This document shows, piece after piece, positions 52,970-64,000 of a stretch of 64,000 bases of DNA. The stretch's first letter is position 1. Each line of letters opens with the position of its first letter. The DNA is from Tieghemostelium lacteum. Its lineage: Eukaryota > Evosea > Eumycetozoa > Dictyosteliales > Raperosteliaceae. The position numbers and the translations under genes were made by a program. Below the pieces are notes generated by a model that saw nothing but the letters and a program-made list of their open reading frames with translations, had not been told where the DNA came from and did not search any database. The DNA lies in NCBI GenBank assembly GCA_001606155.1, contig LODT01000025.1, positions 806,001-870,000 on the forward strand, read 5' to 3'.

Positions 52970-54964
52970 TTAATTATAATAGGAACCCAATAGTTTTGGT
53001 TCTTTAACCTTTTTAGAATAAATATCAAAACATCTATTCATGTAATCTGTTTGAATTTCTTCAGTTACACATGAATCATGCTTATAGGCTGGATGTGAAG
53101 TTATAAAATCTCTAGTCCAACTAGACATTGTTAATAACTCTCCAGATGCTCTCTTTGAGATAAATTCCAAATAGTTATTGGTTAAATTCAATGTATCTTG
53201 ATCAAAATTTTGAGTTGAAATAAACTTTCTAACCATACTGATTAAGCCAACAAAATCACTACCTTCTTGACCATTAAAAATCTCATTAATTGTCATTAAT
53301 TCATATTCATCTTCAATTTTATCATTTGTTGAATTATCTAAAAAAAATTAATAAAAATATTAGTATCTTTAGTGTCATTAGAAAATCAAATATTTAAAAT
53401 ACATACCATTAATATTTTTTCTAAAATAAAATTTTGATTTTCTACAAGAATCTCTAAAATGAGCAGTTTTCATATTTTGGTCAACTTTTGAAATGGGAAT
53501 GTAGAAATTTAATTTTAGTTCTGAGATTGCTTTAACGAGAAGAGATATGAATACAATGAATGCTGCATTTTCAAAATCAGTTAATTGGACCTCCATTGGT
53601 CTGAATTCAACTCTCCAACCAATGTTACTATTGGGAGTTGGTGGTTTGAAACGTACAGTTTGCCAATTGGTACTTTGAATATTTTCAAAGTGATCAGAAT
53701 GCAATTGATCATCTATTGTGATTTTGTCACTGTAGATTACCAATGGATCTCTAATGAAGAGATGTGAAAAATGTTTTGCCAATTGAGTATCAATGCCACC
53801 TTGTATCAATTGTTGATAGATTTCATGGTCATAGACAAGATCCAAGTCATTGTACTCTGATCTGTAACTGGAAGAACGTGAAATAAAATAGTCTATAGAA
53901 TCATAACGACTCTTGTTTATCAAATGTTTGTTTGTAGATAATGGTTGTGTACCTAGTTCCTGAGATGTTCTGTCATCTACTGATTGTGCAATAACAGTCC
54001 AACGTGCATCGATATCTGATAGATATCCCTTGAAAACTGAAGATGCTGCTGTCAATGACAACATGATGGGTGCGAATACAGCCATGTGATCATAGATAGT
54101 TCTAGCCTCTTCAATATTACTCAACTGAAAAGTAGTCTGTAAACAACAGCATCCCATACCGAACCCCATTGCATCCATATAGATATTATAAGGTTGATTA
54201 GTTGGGTCCTCTCTTGAACTACTTGGTGATATATAACTAGTCTGATCTAAATAGGCTGGTGTATTTACATCTCTAAACATTGGTATATTAATAGAAACAT
54301 TCTTTCCACGTCTCTGTCTGATATTAGCTGTCAATGTACTGAATCTAAAATGTGGATTTATAATTAGATCCGATAAGAATTGTGATTCTGCAACAACACC
54401 TTTACTCTGTGCGCTTGGTATAGTCTCATCTTTACATCCCAATCTAGGATAGTTAACCAATGTCATTATATATTCACTATCTTTTAGAAATCTATTTACA
54501 TTCTTTCTTCTTGAAATTAAACTTTCCTCTATAGTCAATAGCTGTTTACCTAATCCAATATATGGTTTACCTGGTGTACCTTCAATCATAAATCTACCGT
54601 ACTCAGGTCTCCATAAATATTCAACACCATCACTATCATTAAAATTTTGAAAAAAAAATTAATATCTCCCTGTCAAATTTCACATGTTATAAATATCTAT
54701 CTAAAATACCTACGGATTAGCTTTTTCTTCAGCAATTAATTTATCTAAAATCTCATTTGCTCTTAATTTTAATTTGTATGTTTGTTGATCCTTTTCAATG
54801 AGAATATATTCAACTTCATCACCCCATTTGAATTGGTCACCACTACGATCCTTATTGGCATTATATATATTTAAGAATTGAATGATACCATGTTCTCTAA
54901 TATAATTGGCAAATTTTTTGGCATCTTCCCAATTTAATGTATTACCTTCTGCAATAAAACCCAT
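52970..54964 (-). CDS. gcsA: Glutamate-cysteine ligase catalytic subunit
   Basis: Exon model: 54964-54714, 54632-53407 and 53337-52970, giving 614 residues. Both joins restore family sequence: ANP|DGVEYLWRPEYGRFMIEGTPG at the first, and a KIEDEYELMTINEIFNG region after the second. Other landmarks are WGDEVEY, the MGFGMGCCCLQTTFQ block, WRVEFRPMEVQ, and KRASGEL...WTRDFI near the end. The enzyme makes gamma-glutamylcysteine from glutamate and cysteine with ATP, the committing step of glutathione synthesis, in the cytosol. The Cys cluster GCCCLQ is within the active-site region. Length matches the eukaryotic family (about 620-640). Confidence 0.92.
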
Positions 54965-55776
54965 TATTATTATTATTATTATTTATTATTATTAGACTAT
55001 CTGAGTTGAAAAATTAATTATGTACAATGAAATAGAAAGCAGAAGGGGAGGTTAAAAAAAACAATTTGATTTTTTGAAAATTTGCCCTGTAAAACGAGTG
55101 GATATATTATCACAACAAAAATATTTTAAAAAATAAATATATATATCGAGTTTACGATTACTAATAAATATCTAAAAACACAAAAAAAACAAATTTTAAA
55201 AACAAAATGGGAACCAAAATTTTGATAATGTTAAATAAAAAAAAAAAAAAAAATTTTTATTGCAGAAGGAGCTTCTTTTGTTGCTGACAACAAAATGATT
55301 TACTTCTCGATGTTATCCCAACTTAAATCTATACACCCACACTGTTACTAATTAATATTATTATCTATTTAAACACATGAGATTAGTGTGTGTTAATGTG
55401 GTTTATTTTTTTTATTTCAAAGTTTTTTTAAAACGCAGGTATTTCAGTAATGAAATATTTAAATTTTATAGGTGCTTGGAGCTATATAGTGGGATTACCC
55501 CCCTTTTCTTAGACTGTATATATTTACCCAATAAAAATTTATACCAAATCGAATTGTAAATTTGTTTCTGTATCACATTGATTGCATATGATTAGACCCA
55601 TATCTTGTGGTGGTCAAAAATTCATTTAGAACCTTCAAAATTAGCTCAAAATAAGTTCCTCTAAGTGATCTACAAATTTATGTCATAAAATGGTTTGTTA
55701 ACAGCATGATGTCGAATTAATTAATTAAAAATTTTTTTTATTTTTTTTTTTCGAATTGTGTTAGTTTAGATAGATA
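54965..55776. promoter_or_regulatory. Divergent region between gcsA and the TBC gene
   Basis: An 812-bp spacer upstream of both genes. It holds an ATT trinucleotide run just beyond the gcsA start (54964-54990) and long A and T runs (about 55231-55248 and 55731-55752). A GC-richer patch lies at about 55260-55340. An ORF of 60 codons at 55377-55559 is AT-driven and not convincing. No RNA gene is found. Confidence 0.4.
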
Positions 55777-56819
55777 ATGGCATGCACTGAAGAGGAATTT
55801 ACAGAGTTACTGGCGGGTGAGGTTCATATTGATATGGATAAATTAATTGCTATTAGTAGACATGGTATACCTGATAAAGTTAGACCTGAAGTTTGGAAAT
55901 ATCTATTAGGTATCTCAAAGATTGATAAATGTTTGTATTATCAACTTTGATATATAGATATATTATAGTACATATTCAATTTATTAATATTTATAAATAG
56001 CTGAAGAAGAAAGAGTAAAGAAACAACAACAACAAGATTATAAAGAAATTGATAAAAATGATTCAGAGATAACAAAGAGAATTAGAGCACATTTAAAGAG
56101 GTATCATGTATATCATAGAGATAGACAATCTAGTAGTAGTAGTAATAATAATGGTAATGATAATAGAATTAAAGTAGATTTTCAATCAGTAGATAATAGA
56201 AACAAAATTGAAAATATATTGATTTCCTATATCAACTATACCAATGATATTGATTATTCATTTGAAATGTTAGCTATTCTCGGACCCTTTATAGCAACAC
56301 TTCAATCAGAATCTGATATATTTTATTGTTTTGTATCCATGATGAAAATTATTGAAGAAAATCTATCAAAAGAATCATTACCTTCCAAACTCTCAAGATT
56401 TATAATGTATTTTAGATCTGTTTTACCAGAATTGTATGTAAATTATCTAGATTTCAAATATACATATTATGAATAGGATAATCTAATTTTGGGTGTTTTT
56501 TAGGTTTAGTCATTTTGAAGAAGAGGAAATTAATAGTAATGAATGGGCAACAAATTGGATTCAAAATTACCTTTCTTGTGAATTACCAATAGAATGTGTG
56601 TTGAGACTGTGGGATACATATCTATCAGCAAACATTGGATTGGATCTTCATTTATTTGTATGTTTAGCAATTTTAACAAACTTTTCAGAGGAACTATTGG
56701 AATTGGAACACTCTGAGATTCTTTCATTTCTTCAACATTTACCTGGAATTGATATGGATCAAATTATAGCACAAGCATACAATATTAGAGATGATATTAG
56801 AGCAAACAATGAATTATAA
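55777..56819 (+). CDS. TBC-domain protein lacking catalytic fingers
   Basis: Exon model: 55777-55930, 56001-56433 and 56504-56819, giving 300 residues. Exon 1 ends before GTTTGT. The TBC domain covers nearly the whole protein: GIPDKVRPEVWKYLLGI at the start, a helical middle with an Asn/Ser insert, then CVLRLWDTYLSAN and SEILSFLQHLP. TBC proteins stimulate Rab GTPases through an Arg finger (IxxDxxR) and a Gln finger (YxQ). Here the Asp/Arg motif is not recognisable and the Gln position reads YSF, so GAP activity is doubtful. The short length and the N-terminal pattern (ELLAGEVHIDMDKL...) resemble TBC1D7, a non-catalytic subunit of the TSC complex; this is tentative. Confidence 0.75.
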
Positions 56820-56920
56820 TAAAAAAAAAGTAATAATACACAAATAATAAGATTACTTTTAAAAAGAAAAGGGGTTATAAGGTAGAGAGTAGTAAAAATT
56901 ACAATTATTATTATAAAATT

Positions 56921-58531
56921 TTATAAATTAGATTTTAAATTCTTTCTTAGAAGTTTACCAGTTGCTGATTTGGGTATAGCAGAGATAAAGAATATACCTC
57001 CACGAAGTCTTTTGTAATTTGAGATTTTTGGATTTAACCAATCATTAATTTGCTGTTGAGTTACTTTACCTTCATTACCTGGTTTTAATACTACAAATGC
57101 TCTAGGAACCTCACCATTATCTCCATCAGGTACACCAACAACACAAACATCTTGAATTAGCTCGTTACTGAGTAATAAACCTTCCAATTCAGCAGGTGCC
57201 ACTTGAAAACCTTTATATTTTATAAGTTCTTTAACACGATCAACTATAAAATAGTAACCATCGTCATCTACATAGGCTATATCACCAGTATGAAGGAATA
57301 GGTCACTGTCAATAGTTTCATTGGTTGCTTTAGGGTTATTAAAGTAGCCAGCCATAACATTAGGACCTTTGATACATAGTTCACCTCTTTCATTTGGACC
57401 TAGATGTTTACCAGTTTCAGTTGAAACAATTTTTGCAATTTGATTTGGGAGTAGTAAACCTGCAGATCCCGATCTCAAAGCTCCTGATGGGGTTATATGT
57501 GTAGCTGGAGAGGTTTCAGTCAACCCATACCCTTGTTTAATTATTACATTTCCATTAAATCTAGTTTTTATAGCTTGTTCGACTGTATCAGAAAGTGGAG
57601 CTGCACCACTAAATAAAATTCTCAATTTTGAGAGATTGTATTTATCAATTAGAGGACTTTTGGCAAATAAAAGTACAATAGGAGGTACAATATAGGCGAT
57701 GTTAATTTCATATTTCTCCATAACCTCTAAAAATTTTACAGCATCAAATTTTGGACAAATTACCACAGTGTGGGGGTCAATTAGATAGAGACCTAGGAAT
57801 AGCATACAACCGTAAATGTGAAACATGGGAAGTGTGCCAACGATAGAGTCTTTCTTATATAGAAGAGAACTCTCAAATACCTTAACTTGATAGATGTTTG
57901 ATATTACATTGTGGTGTGTTAAAGATACACCTTTAAACAAGCCAGTTGTACCTGAGCTGAATGGAATGATGGCAATATCTTTCATATTGTTTATAGCAAC
58001 TTTAGGATATTTTCCTTCATTTCTTGTGAGGTTTTGGAAACTTGTAGTATTGGGTATCTCTACATCACCAATCAGAACAGTGTGTTTAATAGTTGGTAGA
58101 AATGATTGAAAACTACCTCCTACTCTCTCGAGTATTGTGGTTGTAGACACAACAAACTTTGGTTGAACAGTTCCTATTGTCTTTACAAATTCATCAACAG
58201 TGTATTCAGGGTTCACAAGTGATACAATACAACCATTTAACAGTGCACCATGAAATAGTACAGCATACTCTGGTAGATTTGGTAGTAGTATAGCTACAAT
58301 ATCACCTTTCATTGCACCTAGTTGGTGAAACCCACTAGCACACTTTTCAATGAGATCTATAATCTCATGTGTATTGAATTCACGGTGTGTAAATCCGTTA
58401 ATGAGCATGGGTATATTATCAGCCTGTTGCTTTAGACTTGATAATATTAATTCTGAAAGTGACTTATCAGTGGGTATTACAATATCTGGATATTTTGATT
58501 TAAAATAAATTTCATTGTTATGTTTAAACAT
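56921..58531 (-). CDS. 4-coumarate-CoA-ligase-like acyl-CoA synthetase
   Basis: A single exon of 536 residues. It contains the AMP-binding motif PFSSGTTGLFKGV (~190-202), a QGYGLTETSPATH motif (~335), HTGDIAYVDDDGY (~415) and the C-terminal catalytic Lys in PKSATGKLLRKNL. These define the ANL superfamily, 4CL/luciferase-like branch. The enzymes activate a carboxylate with ATP and transfer it to CoA. Dictyostelium has several such genes named 4cl; the real substrate is probably a fatty or aromatic acid. The protein ends SNL, which is close to but not a canonical peroxisomal SKL signal. Confidence 0.88.
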   Translation of the reverse strand: MFKHNNEIYFKSKYPDIVIPTDKSLSELILSSLKQQADNIPMLINGFTHREFNTHEIIDLIEKCASGFHQLGAMKGDIVAILLPNLPEYAVLFHGALLNGCIVSLVNPEYTVDEFVKTIGTVQPKFVVSTTTILERVGGSFQSFLPTIKHTVLIGDVEIPNTTSFQNLTRNEGKYPKVAINNMKDIAIIPFSSGTTGLFKGVSLTHHNVISNIYQVKVFESSLLYKKDSIVGTLPMFHIYGCMLFLGLYLIDPHTVVICPKFDAVKFLEVMEKYEINIAYIVPPIVLLFAKSPLIDKYNLSKLRILFSGAAPLSDTVEQAIKTRFNGNVIIKQGYGLTETSPATHITPSGALRSGSAGLLLPNQIAKIVSTETGKHLGPNERGELCIKGPNVMAGYFNNPKATNETIDSDLFLHTGDIAYVDDDGYYFIVDRVKELIKYKGFQVAPAELEGLLLSNELIQDVCVVGVPDGDNGEVPRAFVVLKPGNEGKVTQQQINDWLNPKISNYKRLRGGIFFISAIPKSATGKLLRKNLKSNL

Positions 58532-58921
58532 TGTTTTTTAAATTATTTGAACCTATTATTTATATGAAATTAAATAATATTTTGTGAAATGTAATTGTGT
58601 TTTAAAATTATAGTACTTTTAATATGAAATTTAAATACTTTTAATAAAAAAAGTGGTTTTTTTTGATAAATATCTTTTATTATTTTTTTTTTGACATCAT
58701 TTACTAAATTAACTAAATGCGCGAAATATGATTCTGAATCGTTAATTTGAAATATTTATCAACAACTAATCCTATTGAAAATTAAAAAAAAAAAATAGAT
58801 ATTGAAAGGAATTGGGTGGAATTGTGTGTGGGGTGAAACTAAATAAAATGTAATTAATTTTAAATTTTTTCAAAAATTATTAGTGTAGTGTCTATTTAGA
58901 CAATTCTTATTGAACAAAACT
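58532..58921. promoter_or_regulatory. Divergent 4CL-like/PDK1 promoter region
   Basis: A 390-bp AT-rich spacer between the two starts. It has A and T runs (about 58640-58690 and 58785-58797) and a GC-richer patch at about 58805-58845. Nothing else is identified. Confidence 0.4.
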
Positions 58922-60118
58922 ATGATAGATAATAATAAAGATTCAGTAATTAATGAAGAGGAATTCAAAGTTACAACTACTTTAACTACAAATAACTATC
59001 AAGCTTTACCCAATATCACAAGATTAAATTTGAAAAAGAATAAATTTGATTTTGATTTTATAAAGACTATTGGCAAAGGTTCTTTTGGAAAAGTTAAATT
59101 AGTCATTGAAAAAGAAACTGGGAAAGGTTATGCAGCAAAGATTCTAAACAAAAAGTTAATAATCAAATTAAAGAAGGCAAAATATGTCAATTCTGAAAAA
59201 ACAATTTTAAATGAATTGGATCATCCTAATATAGTTAAATTATATTGCACTTTTCAAGATGAAGATAATCTCTGTTAGTATAAATTAAATTTACTGTAAA
59301 CAAAACAAAAATATGTTAATATTATTTATTATTTTACAAACTCATTAATTAATAGACTTTATTTTAGAGTATTGTCCCAATGGGGATTTACTTAGTCAGA
59401 TAAAGATTGCTGGCTGTTTTCAAAGTAATGTTGCACAGTTTTATGCAGCGGAGATACTGTTGACATTAGAGTATCTTCATAGTAAAGGTGTAGCACATAG
59501 AGATTTAAAACCCGAGAATATATTAATGGCAAAGAATATGCATACGAGGTTAAGTGATTTTGGATCTTCAAAGAATTTAGGAACAGATCCAAAATCAAAA
59601 AGTGGAAGTTTTATAGGTACAGCTGAATATGTGTGTCCTGAACTGTTAACTGAGAAATCAGCTGGTAAACAAGCTGATCTCTGGTCTTTTGGATGTTTAT
59701 TGTATCAATTGATTAGTGGTAATCTTCCTTTTAAAGGTTTTAATGAATATCAAACTTTTCAATTGATTATTAAAAGAGAATTAACATTCCCAGAGAAATT
59801 TGATACACAAGCTCAAGATTTAGTTCAAAAATTACTAAATTTAGATCCTTTTGCTAGACCTACTTTTGAGGAAATGAAAAAACATCCATTTTTCAATGGT
59901 ATAAATTGGGACACTGTACAAACTCAAGAACCACCAATAATAATTCCAATTGAACCTTCTACACCATATTGTTCCTCTCCTTCTTCTTTAAGAAAGAAAA
60001 GATCAATGTCATTAGGATCGCCATCATTAAATAATCTAATTTCAAGTGGTAATAATTCCCCAAATAATAATAATTCAAGCACCATTACAAGTACTAATCA
60101 ATCACCACAAGTACTATC

Positions 60119-60162
<44 letters not shown>

Positions 60163-60767
60163 CAGATTCTACAAAAACTAAAATTGTTCAACCCACAATA
60201 TCCAATTTACATAGAGAAAGATCTAGTACACAAGATCCTTCATCACCATTTTTAAAAACAATTTCAAATATTTCATCATCTAGTTCAATGTCCTCAACTA
60301 ATTTAAGTAATATTAATAATAATAATAATAATGAAAATATATCAAATTCACCTAGAATACCACAAACACCTAGAATATTAATTAAATCAACTATAGTATT
60401 GACAATGGATAAAGAAAAGAAAAAACAGGTAAAAGATCAACAAAAAGATTTAATATGGAATCAATTCCTTTTACCTAATGATGAAATAATAATTGGATCT
60501 GTAGCATTGGAAAAGAAAACTGGTTTAATTTCCAAAAAGAGACAATTAATAGTAACTGATACTCCTAGAATATTCTATATTGATCCTTATAAAATGATTC
60601 TAACTGGTGAGATTCCAGTAGACTCAACATTGTCATCACAATGTAAATCAAACAGACATTTTACAATTCAAAGTAAAGGTCGTACTAGACATTTCTATGA
60701 TCTTGAAGGTAAATCTTCACTTTGGTCTGACCTAATTAATGAATTAAATCTCTTAACCATTAAATAG
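58922..60767 (+). CDS. PDK1-type protein kinase with PH domain
   Basis: Exon model: 58922-59273 and 59356-60767, giving 587 residues. The join makes DNLYFILEYCPNGDLL, a perfect AGC-kinase hinge; using the later TTTTAG acceptor would break it. The kinase domain covers ~37-310: GKGSFGKV, AAKIL, HRDLKPEN, SDFGSS and an activation loop SGSFIGTAEYVCPE whose Ser is the PDK1 autophosphorylation site. A Gln/Asn/Ser-rich linker follows. The C-terminal PH domain (~460-585) includes KKRQLIVTDTPRIFYIDPY. PDK1 phosphorylates activation loops of AKT/PKB and other AGC kinases at PIP3-rich membranes, acting in chemotaxis in dictyostelids. D. discoideum has two such genes, so I give no symbol. Confidence 0.9.
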
Positions 60768-61193
60768 AATATCTCTTTTGTATATAGTATTATAAATTAT
60801 AACAATAATAAATACTATTATGTATTACACTATCAAGTATTATTCTACTTGTTGAGAATTTGACTTAAAATTTCTTCTGTTGAAACGATCTATGTAAACA
60901 TGTGTATCAGGTGCAATGACAACAAAATAAATAATGAAATACCTATTTTTAAATTTATGTTTACTATTTTAATTAGAATGGTAAACTTTGGTTTTTTTTA
61001 TTACTTTTCAATTAGACCATTTGTATTCTAAAGAAGAAAGTTAAAAAAAAATATGTTTGGTTGATATTAAATCACGATATTATATAGAATGTAAAGAACT
61101 ATTGATAATATTATTATTATGTATATTATTATTATTATTATTTGAGAATTAAACTAATATTTTGATGGAGTTTTTTATTGTTTTTTTTTTGAA
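60768..61193. other. Convergent spacer between PDK1 and bZIP genes
   Basis: A 426-bp AT-rich region containing the 3' ends of both genes. AATAAA-like polyadenylation signals occur on both strands near the stops. No ORF, RNA gene or repeat is supported. Confidence 0.4.
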
Positions 61194-62516
61194 TTAATTC
61201 ATTATGTGGTTATTAATATTACTATTTAAATTGGAAGATAAAGGTTTTTTAAATGCCCTACTGTGAGAAATACTTGGAGATTGAATAGGAGACAAAGATA
61301 GTAAAGGTGAGGAAATAGAACTCAACGGAGAGGTAGGAGATGGTGAATGGCATCCCAAATTTTTAGTAAGTAGGGAGAGTGAAGGTAAAATGGGTGAAGA
61401 AGTTTCTGATGTGGTTGATGTTATATTATGGCAATTGTTGGTAGTGGTGTTGGTTGATGAATTTGGATTTGGTGATTGTACTAGAGTATTGTTTAAATTC
61501 GATAATGCCTCTACAATCAGATTAGTTTCACTAATTGGATGATATGATGAAGATCTTGCTCTGGTTAAATAAATAGGACTTGAATTTACATTTGGGTTTG
61601 AATAACTAAGGTTATTAAATATATTATTATTACTATTATTATTATTATTGGTAGTATTTAAGATTGGAGGTTTTTCTAGAATTTCATGATCTATAGATTT
61701 TGAATTGGAGTTATATAAATGACTAAATTTATTAACACCAATAATAATTTCTCTATCTTCTTTCTTTTTCTGTTGTTGTTGTTGTTGTTGTTGATGGTGG
61801 TGGTGGTGCAGTAATTGTAACTGTTCCATTGGTGAAGATAATATAGATGGACTGGCAGTTATAGTTGGTATTGGTAGAGTATTGATAGAAGATGGTTTAC
61901 CACCATTTGTGAGATTTTGAATCTTTCTTTTGAGAATTTCATTTTCACTTAATAGTTTGTTGAGTGATTTATCAAGACTTTCCAAGAGAACAATAGATTC
62001 CATTTGTTTTGTCGATAGTTGGTTATATGTAATTTGAGCCTCTTGTGTTGTTTGTTTAAGCTCTTGTGCTTTAGCTTCCAAGTTACTGATATATTCTTTC
62101 TTTCTATGTCTAGAAAGAGCTGCGGATTTTCTATTTTTTTCTAATCTAACTTGTCTCTTTTTATGCCTATCTTCAGGAAAGTCTAATTTCATTTTATTAA
62201 CCTGTGTTTTATATATAAATTCAATATTAGAATTAAATTGGAAACAATCAAGTGTATCTATTAATTGAAGAATTTAAAAAATCAAAAAAAAAATTTTTTC
62301 TGATAATGAGGTGTTTTTTACGAGATTGATGATGTGTAAAACTACCAGTATTTTTGTGACATCATTCCAGATGGAAAAAAAAAAAAAATTCTCTAAACAT
62401 ACCTGAAAATTTCCTTCACGATTGGAAGAAGAGTCCATTTCACTGGAACTTGGTTCGTTAGATAATGGTTCATTTATACTAGTAAGAACTTGAATTGGAA
62501 TTTGTTGTCCTGACAT
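61194..62516 (-). CDS. bZIP transcription factor
   Basis: Exon model: 62516-62403 and 62201-61194, phase 0, giving 373 residues. The 200-nt intron is longer than most in the window. The basic region follows the splice site: RQVRLEKNRKSAALSRHRKK carries the invariant Asn and Arg of the DNA-contacting NxxAAxxSR pattern (residues ~55-75). A leucine zipper with heptad leucines and similar residues follows to about residue 145. The rest is Ser/Thr/Asn/Pro-rich with Gln and His runs. Dictyostelids have about twenty bzp genes, with roles in development and stress; which one this is cannot be told. Confidence 0.88.
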
Positions 62517-64000
62517 TATTATTATATTTTATGTTTGTGTGTCGTTGTGGTAATTATTATAATTAATGATGGTTGTGTGGTACTTTTTTTTTTTTAGATG
62601 GAAAAGAGAAATGAAATTTTACGGTGATTTACGGAACTATGGGAAATTTAATTATCTCTTTTTTTTTTGCTGTAGATGTACACTAATATCTAATTATCTG
62701 CTTTGGGAAGTAATGTTGTTAAAAATGATGATGAAATTTAATAATAAATTGGTTTTTTTTTTTTCTGTTGTGAAAGGTTGTGTTGATGATGGATGAAGAT
62801 ATCTTTTTCTAGAATTTTCTCTGAGATATTTTGATTTTTAAGAGATAGGTGTAGATTTTTTTTTTTTTTAACTCTGGGCAAAATTTGAGTTACACAAAAA
62901 AAGATATATAAAAACGGGAGCAGGGCCTAATTGATGACAATACATTCAAATAAATAAAAAAAAAAAGTAATATTACAAGAATTTTACAATGAAATTAATT
63001 TTGGTGAACAACAATTATTTTATAAATAAATAAAAGATGAGAAATTAAATAAATATATTAAAAATAGAAATTTAATAAAAATATTATTGGTCAATTTGCA
63101 ATGGTAGTTACAAATGATGAATGCATTGGAAAAGTGATAAATATGATTGTTGTTGTGTGGGAAACTAATTAGTCATCATAAATGATACAAAATGATAATA
63201 GTGAGATTAACTATAGAAGTTGTAGAATTATGTGTATCGTTTGTTGGGAGAAAAAATGAGATGATGACTGATGAAGCTGGAAACAAATAAACAAAAATTA
63301 AAATTTAAAGAACACACATCAATCAAAACTCAGACACCACCATCCCCCCACCCCAAACTTTGATGTTTGGGTGAAAGTGACAGAGGTTGTGAGTAAGTTG
63401 TTTTTTTTTTTTTTTCTTTCATCTAAATATAATTTGTGATAAAATCATTACCACTAAATCAACAATATACCCTAACAAACACACTTCTCCCTACAGTGTG
63501 TGTCACTATTTATGAATTCCTGATGTGATATTGTTGATTAAAGGAAAATACCCCTACAATAGGATATACTTGGTGAAACCACACTTTTTTTTTCTCTCTT
63601 TTATATGTGAGATTGCGAGAATGTTCATTCCAATAACTGATTTATCAAGTGAATTTTATATTTGTGAGATTGTGATTTTCAAAAATTCCTGATAAAGGAT
63701 TTAACAAATATTTTATCAGATGTGATTGATGATTAATCACATGATCGCTTAATTCTACAAATTTCTATTTCCTCTTTTTGTGCACAATGAAAATGTGTGT
63801 TTTTTTACCACAACCTTTTTTTTTAGATTAATTAATTTTTTTAATAAATACCTTTAATAACTATTTATCTGAATGAATAAGTGTTCTATTAACACAACCA
63901 AGTTCTTTTTCAATTCGTATATACTACTCTAGATGTAGAAAAAAAAAAAAAAACATATGTGATAAGGTTTTCCCAAAAATAAAAATCTTAATTTTCGCGG
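62517..64000. other. Gene-free 3' end of the window
   Basis: A 1.48-kb region upstream of the bZIP gene, with many T and A runs. Short ORFs (for example 62566-62796) have no coding character. A C-rich patch (CATCCCCCCACCCCAAAC) at about 63341-63358 stands out. Part of it should be the bZIP promoter. No tRNA, repeat pair or mobile element was recognised. Confidence 0.45.

Noticed and set aside
55377-55559. 60-codon ORF in the gcsA/TBC spacer
   Set aside because: AT-driven composition, no family and no conserved context.
62566-62796. 76-codon plus-strand ORF upstream of the bZIP gene
   Set aside because: Phe/Met/Lys composition follows the T and A runs; no coding signal.
31-64000. CRISPR arrays, operons, bacterial promoters or ribosome binding sites
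   Set aside because: The sequence is eukaryotic with spliced genes; no spaced repeat arrays were seen.

Overview
The window is nuclear DNA of a dictyostelid social amoeba. It is AT-rich, has short GT-AG introns (mostly about 50-80 nt), carries Gln, Asn, Ser and Thr homopolymers inside proteins, and encodes typical dictyostelid genes: perilipin, mitochondrial topoisomerase II, SEC24 with a Gln-rich N-terminus, a 4-coumarate-CoA-ligase-like enzyme and a bZIP factor. It also has a tRNA gene with non-LTR retrotransposons beside it. Base composition looks less extreme than Dictyostelium discoideum, so another dictyostelid is likely, but I cannot name the species.

Layout. 1-29.5 kb is dense host sequence: the 3' end of an unknown gene; a large four-exon protein kinase fused to a phosphatase-like domain; a multipass membrane protein; a COA3-like small protein; importin-13; a PP2C-like protein; a divergent pair for RNase kappa and V-ATPase subunit e; a beta-lactamase-like hydrolase; perilipin; mitochondrial topoisomerase II; a Lys/Glu/Ser-rich protein; a PfkB sugar kinase; and a TFIIIC subunit. 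29.5-31.2 kb is a small repeat island (LTR-like remnant, a 40-bp-stem hairpin, a LINE 3' scrap). 31.2-37.9 kb returns to host genes: a TORTIFOLIA-like HEAT protein, SEC24, EIF1AD and ATPase inhibitor IF1.

37.9-52.75 kb is a repeat-rich zone around tRNA-Trp(CCA). It holds one LINE that looks whole (ORF1 plus APE/RT ORF2, 46937-51656) flanked by a 15-bp target-site duplication, starting 24 bp downstream of the tRNA. A second, 5'-truncated LINE has its own 15-bp duplication in what was originally the next stretch of tRNA flank. Fossil chromodomain/LTR pieces lie inside that second LINE. Smaller LINE scraps, a MITE-like inverted repeat and decayed coding fragments surround these.

52.9-62.5 kb is host sequence again: glutamate-cysteine ligase, a TBC-domain protein, a 4CL-like ligase, PDK1 and a bZIP factor. 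The last 1.5 kb has no gene I can support.

Functional links: RNase kappa and subunit e both belong to the V-ATPase V0 sector. Mitochondria are served by topoisomerase II, IF1 and the COA3-like protein. Most exon models were built by hand from splice sites and reading frame; they are marked in each entry.
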